A DNA stretch of 44,932 nucleotides from Prevotella sp. (GCA_017460765.1 JAFUAK010000270.1:1-44932); one strand, 5' to 3'. Shown: positions 26,568-34,966, counted from the first letter of the stretch. Made by a program: numbers and translations. The notes: generated from the letters alone by a model not told the origin.

Positions 26568-26575
26568 CAAAGATA
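26568..26575 (-). promoter_or_regulatory. Bacteroidetes -7 element for the GT/btuD/cobD-cobS-cbiB operon
   Basis: The minus strand reads TATCTTTG 35 bases upstream of the ATG at 26533. There is no clear TTTG at the -33 position; the region upstream is A-rich. It appears to drive six genes down to 20358. The rest of the interval to 26654 holds no other recognisable signal. Confidence 0.6.
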
Positions 26576-26654
26576 ATACTTTTTTTTATTTGTCGTACAT
26601 CTTTCCTTACTTTTTTGCCAAAATCCCCCATCATTTAGGGAATAAACGGATAAA

Positions 26655-27254
26655 CTACCCTATGTCGAAGAGATGAGCGACCAGAATCTTCAAACCAATA
26701 ACCAACAGGATGATGCCCCCCAGAAGTTCAGGCTTCAGACGCTGGGCAATACTGCGGCCGAAACGCACGCCCAAGACATTGCCAAAGATGCTGAACAGGA
26801 AGGAAACTATACCTATTATAATTAATGGTAGCGTAAGCATCGACAACTGGTTGTAGCCCATACAGGCAAAGGAAATGCCGACGGCCAGAGCGTCAATGCT
26901 CGTGGCGACAGCCAGCAACAGTTGAGTGCGGAGATTCCGGGGATCAAAGGAGGGTTCCTCCTTATCGTCGAACGATTCCTTCACCATCTTTCCGCCGATA
27001 AAGGCCAGCAGTCCAAAGGCAATCCAGTGGTCGATGGCCTCCAACTGCGCACTGAAATGATTGGTGGCAAACCAGCCTATCAACGGCATCAGCGCTTGGA
27101 AAAAACCAAAAAGAAAAGCCATGCGAACGACATAGTACTTTTCACTTTTCACTTTTCCCTTTTCATTTCTGACAATCACCCCACTGACAATGGAAACCGT
27201 AAAGCAATCCATTGCCAACGCTACGGCCAATAGCCAGATATCTAACTGGTTCAT
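26655..27254 (-). CDS. mntP: Manganese exporter MntP
   Basis: 199 aa with six membrane segments. The two family motifs are present: AVALAMDCFTVSIVSG in the first helix and LLLAVATSIDALAVGISFAC in the fourth, each with the Asp needed for Mn2+ export. The cytoplasmic loop after helix 1 contains RNEKGKVKSEKYYVVR, encoded by a four-unit heptamer tract at 27137-27165, so its length may vary between strains. No yybP-ykoY manganese riboswitch fits in the short upstream gap. The gene is divergent from the GH36 gene. Confidence 0.9.
   Translation of the reverse strand: MNQLDIWLLAVALAMDCFTVSIVSGVIVRNEKGKVKSEKYYVVRMAFLFGFFQALMPLIGWFATNHFSAQLEAIDHWIAFGLLAFIGGKMVKESFDDKEEPSFDPRNLRTQLLLAVATSIDALAVGISFACMGYNQLSMLTLPLIIIGIVSFLFSIFGNVLGVRFGRSIAQRLKPELLGGIILLVIGLKILVAHLFDIG
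27137..27165. repeat. Four-unit heptanucleotide tract within mntP
   Basis: CTTTTC occurs at 27138, 27145, 27152 and 27159, exactly 7 bases apart; the unit is CTTTTCA with one variant. It encodes the KGKVKSEK loop. It belongs to the same GTGAARA family as the tracts in cbiB and at 32594-32625. Confidence 0.8.
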
Positions 27255-27307
27255 ATCGTATTTGTTTATCTATTTCTAATACTTTGGCTGCAAAATAACA
27301 ACATTTT

Positions 27308-27338
27308 TTTGAGATAACCAAATTTTTTCCTATCTTTG
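27308..27338 (+). promoter_or_regulatory. Bacteroidetes promoter for the GH36 gene
   Basis: TTTG at 27308-27311, a 19-base spacer, then TATCTTTG at 27331-27338. The ATG is 34 bases downstream. On the other strand, the mntP side has only a weak TTATTTTG match at 27291-27298. Confidence 0.8.
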
Positions 27339-27372
27339 CAACATCATTACAACAATAACTAAAACGGTTCGC

Positions 27373-29559
27373 ATGAAAAAGTTACTATTCTTTGCATTGC
27401 TCGCAGCCACTGCCCAAACGGCATTGGCGGAGCAGGTGACGATCCAGACCAAGAACACGACGATGGTTCTGAACGTGGACGAAGGAAAACAACCACAGTA
27501 TGTGTATTACGGTGCCAAACTGAGCGACAACGACCTGCAACACTTGCAGGCTGCGACGGGTGGACGAATGGACGCATACCCTGCCTATGGTCTGAACACC
27601 CCTGCCGAGGCCGCTATCGCCATGCGCCATGCTGACGGCAACATGTCGACAGCCCTTTATGCTACGGGCCAGGTGAAGCAGGAAGGCATGATCACCCGCA
27701 TCCCCCTGAAGGATCCCGTATACCCCATTACCGTAAACCTCTGCTACATGCCTCGCCCAGAGGTGGACATGATCGAGGTCTGGACGGAGATAGAGAACGG
27801 CGAGGCCAAGCCCGTCACACTGACGCAGTTTGCCTCCATCTGTCTGCCCATCCGTCGCGGTGACGTGTGGCTCAGCCACTTCTACGGTTCCTGGGCCAAC
27901 GAGGCCCGTCTCGTAGAGGAGCCTCTCCTGCCCGGTGAGAAGGTTATCAAGAACAAGGATGGCACCCGCAACTCGCATACCGACCACGCCGAGGTGATGT
28001 TCTCCCTCGACGGCAAGGCCCGCGAGAACGCTGGCGACGTCATCGGCGCTGCCCTCTGCTACAGCGGTAACTTCCAACTGAAGATCGACACCGACGATAC
28101 GGAGTACCACTATTTCTTCGCCGGCATCAACCCCGACAACTCGGAGTATCATTTGAAGAAGGGTGAGATCTTCTGCACGCCAAAGGTGGCGCTGAGTTTC
28201 TCAAAGTGCGGTCTCTCTGGTGTCAGCCGCAACTTCCACAAGTGGGGCCGCCAGTACATGCTGGCCCACGGTGACAAGGAGCGTAAGATCCTGCTGAACT
28301 CGTGGGAAGGCGTCTACTTCGACATCAACCAGGCTGGCATGGACCAGATGATGGGCGACATCGCCTCGATGGGCGGTGAACTCTTCGTGATGGACGATGG
28401 CTGGTTCGGCGACAAGTACCCCCGCAAGACCGACAACTCCTCACTGGGTGACTGGGTGGTCGACAAGAACAAACTGCCCGAGGGCATTGAGGGACTGCTG
28501 CGCGATGCCAAGAAGCATGGTATTAAGTTCGGCATCTGGATTGAGCCGGAGATGACCAACAGTGTCTCTGAACTCTATGAGGCCCATCCAGACTGGATCG
28601 TGAAGGCCCCGAAGCGCGATGCCGTCTTGGGTCGTGGCGGCACGCAACTCGTGCTCGACCTGTCGAATCCCAAGGTGCAGGACTTCGTATTCTCCATCGT
28701 GGATGACCTAATGACGAAATATCCTGAAATCGACTATATCAAATGGGATGCCAACATGCCGATTCTGAACCATGGCTCACAGTATCTGACGATGAACGAC
28801 CAGAGCCACCTCTATATTGAGTATCACCGTGGCTTCGAGAAGGCCTGTCAGAGGATTCGCGCCAAATATCCCGATCTCACCATCCAGGCCTGCGCTTCAG
28901 GTGGCGGACGTGCCAATTGGGGTGTGCTGCCCTACTTCGACGAGTTCTGGGTATCCGACAACACCGATGCTCTCCAGCGCATCTACATGCAATGGGGCAC
29001 CAGTTATTTCTTCCCCGCCATCGCCCAGGCCTCGCACATCTCCGCTACGCCCAACCACACCGTCTTCCGTACCACGGCCCTTAAGTATCGCATTGACGTG
29101 GCCATGAGCGGACGTCTCGGCATGGAGATCCAGCCCAAGAATATGACCGACGATGAGAAGGCCCTCTGCCGTAACGCCATCAGCGAGTACAAGCAGATTC
29201 GCCCCATCGTGCAGTTTGGCGACATCTACCGCCTCGTCTCGCCCTACGACAAGAAAGGTCTGGCCTCGCTGATGTACGTCGACGAAGCCAAGTCAAAGAG
29301 CGTCTTCTTCTGGTGGAAGACTGAGTCGTTCCAGAACGAGCATCTGCCCCGTGTGAAGATGGCAGGACTCGATGCCAAGAAAATGTATAAGGTACACGAG
29401 TTGAACCGCATCGACCTGAAGCCGCTCGACATCGAGGGCAAATCGTTCTCAGGTGAATACCTGATGAACCACGGTCTCGAAGTGCCCTACCGCAACGAGC
29501 CCGAGTGGTCGAAGAAGAACGACTGGTCGAGCCGCGTGCTCTACCTCGAGGCAGAATAA
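27373..29559 (+). CDS. GH36 alpha-galactosidase
   Basis: 728 aa with a signal peptide (MKKLLFFALLAATAQTALA). The N-terminal beta-supersandwich is followed by the GH36 barrel: NSWEGVYFDINQAGMD, FVMDDGWFGDKYPRKTDNSS, the nucleophile Asp459 in YIKWDANMP, CASGGGRANWG, and the acid/base Asp529 in FWVSDNTDA. It should release terminal alpha-galactose from raffinose-family sugars or galactomannan in the periplasm. Its length is normal for the family. It has its own promoter and ends exactly where the convergent membrane-protein gene ends. No transport or regulatory genes accompany it. Confidence 0.9.
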   Translation: MKKLLFFALLAATAQTALAEQVTIQTKNTTMVLNVDEGKQPQYVYYGAKLSDNDLQHLQAATGGRMDAYPAYGLNTPAEAAIAMRHADGNMSTALYATGQVKQEGMITRIPLKDPVYPITVNLCYMPRPEVDMIEVWTEIENGEAKPVTLTQFASICLPIRRGDVWLSHFYGSWANEARLVEEPLLPGEKVIKNKDGTRNSHTDHAEVMFSLDGKARENAGDVIGAALCYSGNFQLKIDTDDTEYHYFFAGINPDNSEYHLKKGEIFCTPKVALSFSKCGLSGVSRNFHKWGRQYMLAHGDKERKILLNSWEGVYFDINQAGMDQMMGDIASMGGELFVMDDGWFGDKYPRKTDNSSLGDWVVDKNKLPEGIEGLLRDAKKHGIKFGIWIEPEMTNSVSELYEAHPDWIVKAPKRDAVLGRGGTQLVLDLSNPKVQDFVFSIVDDLMTKYPEIDYIKWDANMPILNHGSQYLTMNDQSHLYIEYHRGFEKACQRIRAKYPDLTIQACASGGGRANWGVLPYFDEFWVSDNTDALQRIYMQWGTSYFFPAIAQASHISATPNHTVFRTTALKYRIDVAMSGRLGMEIQPKNMTDDEKALCRNAISEYKQIRPIVQFGDIYRLVSPYDKKGLASLMYVDEAKSKSVFFWWKTESFQNEHLPRVKMAGLDAKKMYKVHELNRIDLKPLDIEGKSFSGEYLMNHGLEVPYRNEPEWSKKNDWSSRVLYLEAE

Positions 29560-30969
29560 CTACAGTACTGCGTCGATGGGTGAGCGGAGGAAGTCGACAA
29601 GGAGCCAGCCGTTGTAAACCCACAGATAACAAGTCAGTGCAAGAACCGACAATTGGAGGGCCTTGTGCTGACTTCCTTTTGTAGCCTGGAAGGCATAGGC
29701 GACGGAGAGAGGAAGGACAAAGAGCCAATGGGGCGCCATGATGAAGATCTCGTTGATGCCAAAGCCGAGGATCAGGTGGATCACCATGTCGAAGCCGAAG
29801 AAGGAAAGGGCGAGCCAGAGGAAACGATTCCGACGGCCACACCAGATGCCGATGGCAGCCAACAGGAGGATGACGGCCTCGACGACATAACTCCACACCC
29901 ACTCGTACTTCACAAAGACAGGACGGAACACGAGCGTATCCTCCAGAAAGTGCTGGCGATGGAACTGGATGGTCTCGCCAAAGAGGTTCTCGTAGATGGT
30001 CTCCAAGCGCGAGGTCGTCACATCCGTCCACTTCAGGTAGCCCTGCTGCTCTATCGGCTTGCCCGTCTTAGCGGCCTGGCGCTTGAGCACCTCTGCCCTC
30101 TTGGCCTGCTTAGTCTGATAAATCTTCTGCTGCTCGGGCGTCATCCGCGCGACATACTCGGCTTCCAACCGCTGTTTTGCAGCCTTGACCTCCTGCTTGG
30201 CTTTCTCCCTTGGCTGCACAAAGACATGGTCCTGCCACATCGCTATGCCCCAAAGCAAGGCTGTGGGCAGGAAGACGGCCAGCAGCAGGTACTTCGGACG
30301 GAAGAATGCCTTGCCGTTGACGAAGAAGCCTGAAAGGAAGGTCTTGATGCCATTGCTGAGCGTCACGCCCGCCGTGATGAGGAAGAGCAAGGTCGACTGC
30401 CACCAAGTGAAAGTCCTGCCAGCCTGCAGGAACTTGCCTGAGATGTAAAGCGTCAGCATCAGCAGGAACATGGAGATGGTGAAGTGGTCGGGTACCAGTA
30501 CCGACAGCATGATGTAGGCGAACGAGAAATAGAAGGCCGACAGCAGTGTGGCATCGTAATGGCCCAACTGAATCACCTCGCGGTTGATCCTATATAAGAA
30601 AAGGTAGGAATAGAGCGAACTCAGGATCAGGGGCACCGCCACGATATACTGTACACAGTTCACGCCGAAGACAGCCGTCAGTCCCTGATTAAGCAGCCAG
30701 AGCGGCCAGATCATAAAGGCCAGCAGCGGATGTCGCACCACATTATAGACCGTATCCCAGTCGGTCACACCCAAATAGGTCAGCGGATCGTATCCCGCCA
30801 GGTGGAACTCTCGCTCGAACACCTTCCAATAGGGGCCGAAGCCCTCCTGCATGAAGAGGTCGTGCATGCGATAGATAAACAGGGCATTGAAGGCGATGAT
30901 AACGACTAACGCCACGGCGGCCTGGATGCGCTCCTCGGGCCTGATCTTGAAAATCCTGAATGGGTTCAT
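29560..30969 (-). CDS. Polytopic membrane protein, DUF6080-like
   Basis: 469 aa with about eight to ten hydrophobic segments, starting MNPFRIFKIRPEERIQAAVA. A long cytoplasmic or periplasmic loop at residues about 240-310 is rich in Lys, Ala and Gln and likely helical (KQEVKAAKQRLEAEYVARMT). The layout resembles proteins I recall as DUF6080 in Bacteroidales, but I cannot confirm the name. Its function is unknown; it may be a GT-C-like envelope enzyme, since an acidic-residue loop follows the first membrane segment. It overlaps the HAD phosphatase gene by 4 bases and is the last gene of the yicC-gmk-nadD operon. Confidence 0.65.
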   Translation of the reverse strand: MNPFRIFKIRPEERIQAAVALVVIIAFNALFIYRMHDLFMQEGFGPYWKVFEREFHLAGYDPLTYLGVTDWDTVYNVVRHPLLAFMIWPLWLLNQGLTAVFGVNCVQYIVAVPLILSSLYSYLFLYRINREVIQLGHYDATLLSAFYFSFAYIMLSVLVPDHFTISMFLLMLTLYISGKFLQAGRTFTWWQSTLLFLITAGVTLSNGIKTFLSGFFVNGKAFFRPKYLLLAVFLPTALLWGIAMWQDHVFVQPREKAKQEVKAAKQRLEAEYVARMTPEQQKIYQTKQAKRAEVLKRQAAKTGKPIEQQGYLKWTDVTTSRLETIYENLFGETIQFHRQHFLEDTLVFRPVFVKYEWVWSYVVEAVILLLAAIGIWCGRRNRFLWLALSFFGFDMVIHLILGFGINEIFIMAPHWLFVLPLSVAYAFQATKGSQHKALQLSVLALTCYLWVYNGWLLVDFLRSPIDAVL

Positions 30970-31550
30970 AGGCGAAACGGTTTATAATGGGCCTCATCGG
31001 CAAAAGCCAGCAACTCCTTGTCGCCGCGACTGTCGCCGTAGGCTGTCAGATGATAGTCTTTTCGGTTCGGATAGAGGGCCAAGATGCGGCTCACCTTCTC
31101 CTGGCCGTAGCAGTTAGGGGTGAGGAATCGGCCCGTCAGTTGTCCGTCGGCCACCTCAATCTGTGTGCCAAGCACACTTACTTGTGGGAAAAAGGGCTGC
31201 ACCCAGTTGTCGATACTCGCACTCACAATCAGCACCTCGGCCCCTTCTGCCCGCGCCTGCTCGACGGCTCTCATGCCCTCAGGCCGCAGTAGATGACGGT
31301 TATCGGCCGCAAATTGCTGGCATAGACGATCGAAGGTCTCAGTCTCCATACCCTTGAAGAAATAGGAGAACACACGCTGCTTCGCCTGCCAGTTGGGATA
31401 GAGGCGAAGTTTCATCAGCACCAGCAGATGGGCGTGGCACAGGAAGCCCCATAGGAAAGCCTGCGTGCCCTTGGCGTAACGGATGAAGGCCAACAGCGTG
31501 TCACGCGTCGTCAGCGTCCCGTCGAAGTCAAAGGCACAGATCTTTTTCAT
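30966..31550 (-). CDS. HAD superfamily subfamily IB phosphatase (SerB-like)
   Basis: 194 aa from the ATG at 31550, which places CAFDFDGTLTTRDTL (motif I, DFDGT) correctly at the N-terminus; the longer open frame to 31595 is not needed. Motif II is VLIVSASIDNW, and motif III/IV includes AYGDSRGDKELLAFAD. The helical cap between residues about 15 and 85 is typical of the IB group. These enzymes act on phosphoserine, phosphoglycerol-type lipids or similar small phosphates. Its neighbours are membrane and envelope-modifying proteins, which hints at a lipid phosphate substrate. ATGA overlap with the acyltransferase stop. Confidence 0.8.
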   Translation of the reverse strand: MKKICAFDFDGTLTTRDTLLAFIRYAKGTQAFLWGFLCHAHLLVLMKLRLYPNWQAKQRVFSYFFKGMETETFDRLCQQFAADNRHLLRPEGMRAVEQARAEGAEVLIVSASIDNWVQPFFPQVSVLGTQIEVADGQLTGRFLTPNCYGQEKVSRILALYPNRKDYHLTAYGDSRGDKELLAFADEAHYKPFRL

Positions 31551-32608
31551 AACTTCGGACTGGGTATCTGGTCGATCAGTTTCTTCACAAGCCAAGAGAC
31601 GACGAGCGTCGCCACGACATAGAGTAGCAGGCCCGCATACATATCATCACGGATATAGGGCCTGACGAAGATCTTGCGCACCAACGGGTGCATCACGAAG
31701 ATAACGGCAGAGATATTACCCAGCCAGAGGATATAGGGCATGAGCGACTTGGGTATCAGTTTCACCAAGGCAATCGTCCCTATGACGATGAAGACAGGCA
31801 CCCACAGCCAGAGGTGAGGCGTGAAAAACGAAAACAGGAACGCAAGGATTACACAGGGGGTCAGGAACGTTGTGTAATTTTGCGGGAAATTACACAACGT
31901 TCCTGACCCCCTGTGTAAACGGGCGAAGAGGACGCCGAGGCCGAAGGGCAGCATACCGCCGACGAAGTTATAGCGCAGACGCTCCAACGTCTCCATATCG
32001 TCCAGATACCACACCTGCCACAGCCAGCAGACGGCAATCAGAGCCACGACAACGCCCCAGTGGCGCCAGCGATAGAACACCAAGCGATAGAGCAGATAGA
32101 GTTGCAGCGTGACGCTGAAATACCAATAGGGCCCGGGCCACACGACCTCCGAGGGGTGCTCGAAGAAATTGGCAAACATACCCAGCATGCCAACCACCTC
32201 CAGCCACGTATAGCGGTGCATGCCTGGCGTGATGGCATCGAACATCACAAAGAGCACGAATCCCACGATGAAGATGCGGAACAACTTCAGGTAGTTATAG
32301 CGGAAGAATCGCCAGATGCCCACCTCGGGCAGAGAGTCATACTTCATCACCAGGCCGAAACCACTGAGGAAGAGGAACACGGGCACACCGTAATGTCCGA
32401 AGAAAGAGATCAGATGCATGGGCAGGAACTCGTCTGGCTGCTGGATCACCGCCCAGAGCCTGTCACACTTCCACTGCTGCCACGTGTACTCGTTCTCACG
32501 GACGATATCTTTCAGCCAGTGACAGTAGTTGTGGAGCATAATGCCCAGGATGGCAATGCCCTTCATCGCCGTACACTCCTCCCGTGTCAGAAATTCTTCA
32601 CTCTTCAC
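31547..32608 (-). CDS. Acyltransferase family 3 membrane protein carrying an in-frame palindrome
   Basis: 353 aa integral membrane O-acyltransferase-like protein. MKGIAILGIMLHNYCHWLKD carries the family His. PVFLFLSGFGLVMKYDSLPE and the ISAVIFVMHPLVRK near the C-terminus match the family. It probably acetylates a cell-surface glycan. Start: a GTG at 32608 overlaps the upstream stop (GTGA) and lies inside a heptamer repeat; the ATG at 32566 is an alternative. Residues about 231-254 (LHRGSGTLCNFPQNYTTFLT and onward), in a loop between membrane helices, are encoded by a perfect 32-bp inverted repeat. They look like a late insertion that kept the frame open. Confidence 0.75.
   Translation of the reverse strand: MKSEEFLTREECTAMKGIAILGIMLHNYCHWLKDIVRENEYTWQQWKCDRLWAVIQQPDEFLPMHLISFFGHYGVPVFLFLSGFGLVMKYDSLPEVGIWRFFRYNYLKLFRIFIVGFVLFVMFDAITPGMHRYTWLEVVGMLGMFANFFEHPSEVVWPGPYWYFSVTLQLYLLYRLVFYRWRHWGVVVALIAVCWLWQVWYLDDMETLERLRYNFVGGMLPFGLGVLFARLHRGSGTLCNFPQNYTTFLTPCVILAFLFSFFTPHLWLWVPVFIVIGTIALVKLIPKSLMPYILWLGNISAVIFVMHPLVRKIFVRPYIRDDMYAGLLLYVVATLVVSWLVKKLIDQIPSPKL
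31849..31918. repeat. Perfect 32-bp inverted repeat inside a coding sequence
   Basis: Arm 1 (31849-31880) begins TTACACAGGGGGTCAGGAAC and arm 2 (31887-31918) is its exact reverse complement. A 6-base loop (TGCGGG) lies between them. It is entirely within the acyltransferase gene and is translated without a stop. It looks like a REP- or RPE-type palindromic element rather than normal coding sequence. Flanking bases do not extend the symmetry, and I see no obvious target duplication. Confidence 0.95.
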
Positions 32609-32625
32609 TTTTCACTCTTCACTTT
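32594..32625. repeat. Heptanucleotide tract spanning a stop/start junction
   Basis: TTCA occurs at 32597, 32604, 32611 and 32618, exactly 7 bases apart. The tract covers the stop of the phosphoethanolamine-transferase-like gene (32605) and the GTG start of the acyltransferase (32608). It encodes KVKSEK at one end and MKSEE at the other. Confidence 0.8.
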
Positions 32626-34440
32626 ATCGTAGTCCGTCGTCCCTTTCAGGATACGCGGACGCTTCATGTCGTAGTCAGGACTGATGACATTGTAGGCATC
32701 ACGGTAGTCCTTCGTATAGATTCCTCCCAGATAGAGCAGCAGATGGGGCAGACAGTCGGTCATCATCGGACGGTCTTTCGCAGCCTGTATCGCCATCCAG
32801 CCGTAGGGATGGTTCTCCCTGTATTTCGGCGAGCCCCATATCCAGAAAGGAATCTCGAACTCCTCGCGTGCCAGACGGTAGTCGATGTTAGAGGTATGCA
32901 TCCGTCCGTACATATAAGGACGGCCATTGTAGATCTCCTCGCCGTGATCGGCCATGTAGATCACCACCGCATCTTTGTCGGCGAATTTCTCTGTGATGGC
33001 AGCCACGATGGAGTCGTTATAGAGGGTGGCATTGTCGTAGTCGGCCACGATCAGTTTTTGCTTATGCGTCAGGTCAGGACGGTCGTACATCGGGGCCAGC
33101 AGGTGCTTGCGGCTCCACTGCGGATAGCGCGACTTGTACATCACGTGCTGTCCCATCAGGTGGAGGATAATCAGGTTGTGCGCCTGATCCTCCTTCTTCA
33201 GGTGGTCGTACTCCTCCAGCACGCCCTCATCGAAGCGGTGCAGGCGCTCATTGCGGGTATCAAACTGGGCCTTGCTCAGTTCGGGGTTGTTCAGGAAGAA
33301 GCCGCCACTGAAGTCATAGACCGCCTCGCCCGCCTCTGGCAGGAACTGGTTGGTGATAAACGTCACGTGGTAGCCCGCCTTGCGGAATACCTCAGGGAAT
33401 AGCGGATAATCGCACCACTGGCCCGAATCGCCGACGGTATGGAGCGACAGCACGTTCTTGAACACATAACTTGTCAGGTTCCACGGAGCCACCACATCGG
33501 TAAAGGGCACCAGCGTCCCCTCCTTTGCCATCGCCACCTGACGGGGTGTCGTCGGCATGTTGTAGCCATAGAGTTGGGAGTGGTGCTTGTTGTAACTCTC
33601 ACCGATCACCAGCACGATGTTCGGCACACGGAAGGTGCAACTGTCTACCACAATCTCGTCCTTCACCGTCAGGAGCGGTTCCAACTGTTCCGTGGCGAGA
33701 CTGTTGGCATAGATACTGAACACCAGGCGATAGACGGGCAGGTAGAGTTCTGCCTTCGGCTTCTGCGTCAACTGGTGCTCCACCTCGCCGATGGTATTCT
33801 TCGTCATGAGTTTACGGATAGCCCCCTTGTTCATTTGGCACTCGTCCCAGGCGTGCACCAGCAGCAGGGCGACGCCGATGCCCAGAATACACCTGCAGCC
33901 CGTCCCCACGAAGTTCATCACCACGGGATTCAGTTTCGGCAGGATGATGCGCCTCTTCATACGGCCTACCACCTTGCGGGCAATCGTCCAGAGGATATGC
34001 GCCAGCAGGATGAGCAGTATATAGCCTACCGGCGACGTGAGGACATCCCAACTGAGATAGCCTGACAGGAACTCCCCGGCCTCCTGGCTGTTGGTTTCTC
34101 CCACCAGCATCAGCATCGTCGGCGTCAGCGTCGACTCGAAGCGCACGTAGCAGTACATATCCGCGATGGCTGTGCCGTATAAGATGATGTATAAGGGAAT
34201 CCTTACCCAGAAGCGGACCTTCCTGGGGAAGAGCATCAGCAGGGCACAGACGATATAGAGGTCGAAGAACAGTTCGAGGGTCGACAGGTCGTAAGGCTCC
34301 GCTCCCTTCACGTGGAGGGGAATCTCCACCTGCGTACACACCCAGCCCAGGACGAACATAAACACGAAGAAGACACCGTTGCGCTGAATCGGCGCAAACA
34401 GCCACCCTATCCACTTGAATATATTCAGTCGTCTAAGCAT
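32605..34440 (-). CDS. Phosphoethanolamine-transferase-like sulfatase-fold membrane enzyme
   Basis: 611 aa. Four to five N-terminal membrane segments (residues about 15-175) are followed by a periplasmic alkaline-phosphatase/sulfatase-fold domain. PNIVLVIGESYNKHHSQLYG carries the nucleophile position, here Ser or Tyr after GE rather than the Thr of EptA's GETAR. YMADHGEEIYNGRPY is the metal-binding end motif, and HTVGDSGQWCDYPLFPEVF matches the EptA-type middle. It probably transfers phosphoethanolamine or a similar head group to lipid A or another envelope glycan. It overlaps nadD by 8 bases and the acyltransferase by 4. Its C-terminus is encoded in a heptamer repeat. Confidence 0.8.
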   Translation of the reverse strand: MLRRLNIFKWIGWLFAPIQRNGVFFVFMFVLGWVCTQVEIPLHVKGAEPYDLSTLELFFDLYIVCALLMLFPRKVRFWVRIPLYIILYGTAIADMYCYVRFESTLTPTMLMLVGETNSQEAGEFLSGYLSWDVLTSPVGYILLILLAHILWTIARKVVGRMKRRIILPKLNPVVMNFVGTGCRCILGIGVALLLVHAWDECQMNKGAIRKLMTKNTIGEVEHQLTQKPKAELYLPVYRLVFSIYANSLATEQLEPLLTVKDEIVVDSCTFRVPNIVLVIGESYNKHHSQLYGYNMPTTPRQVAMAKEGTLVPFTDVVAPWNLTSYVFKNVLSLHTVGDSGQWCDYPLFPEVFRKAGYHVTFITNQFLPEAGEAVYDFSGGFFLNNPELSKAQFDTRNERLHRFDEGVLEEYDHLKKEDQAHNLIILHLMGQHVMYKSRYPQWSRKHLLAPMYDRPDLTHKQKLIVADYDNATLYNDSIVAAITEKFADKDAVVIYMADHGEEIYNGRPYMYGRMHTSNIDYRLAREEFEIPFWIWGSPKYRENHPYGWMAIQAAKDRPMMTDCLPHLLLYLGGIYTKDYRDAYNVISPDYDMKRPRILKGTTDYDKVKSEK

Positions 34441-34966
34441 AATAGCCGTTCTTCAGGATGATTCGCTCCACAGCCCTCGGCACCAGGTCACCGATAGGCT
34501 CGCCCTCTCGGATCCGTCGCCGGATCTCCGTACTCGATATATCGATAAAGCCTTCGTCGCCAGGCGTACGGGTATAGACCACAATCTCAAAGTTCGCCTT
34601 GATATCCTCGGCGCGATACCAGCGGTCGAAGTGCTCCCAGTTGTCGCCGCCGATCATCAACACGAACTCGCGGTCGGGATAGTCCCTGCTCAGGGCCTGG
34701 AGCGTGTTCCACGTATACGACGGTTTCGGCAGGTGCATCTCATAGTCGCTCACGCGGATGCCCTTAACATTTCTCAGGGCTGCCCTCGCCATCGCAAGGC
34801 GTGCCTCGTCGTCGAGCAGGTCAGCACTCTGCTTCAGCGGATTCTGCGGCGACACCATCAGCCACACCTCGTCAAGCCCCGCCTTTTCCTTCAGTTGTCG
34901 GGCCAGCGAGATATGTCCGTTGTGGATGGGGTTGAACGACCCGCCGAAGATGCCTGTCCTTATCAC
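34433..34966 (-). CDS. nadD: Nicotinate-nucleotide adenylyltransferase NadD
   Basis: 177 aa. TGIFGGSFNPIHNGHISLAR at the N-terminus is the T/HxGH nucleotidyltransferase motif, and DISSTEIRRRIREGEP near the C-terminus is the family ISSTxIR motif. The enzyme makes nicotinate adenine dinucleotide in NAD synthesis. The start is a GTG overlapping the gmk stop by 4 bases (GTGA), so translation is coupled. The yicC-gmk-nadD order is common in Bacteroidetes. Confidence 0.95.
   Translation of the reverse strand: MIRTGIFGGSFNPIHNGHISLARQLKEKAGLDEVWLMVSPQNPLKQSADLLDDEARLAMARAALRNVKGIRVSDYEMHLPKPSYTWNTLQALSRDYPDREFVLMIGGDNWEHFDRWYRAEDIKANFEIVVYTRTPGDEGFIDISSTEIRRRIREGEPIGDLVPRAVERIILKNGYYA

Noticed and set aside
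31870-32112. Plus-strand open frame starting in the palindrome
   Set aside because: It exists only because the palindrome reads the same on both strands; the rest is antisense to the acyltransferase.
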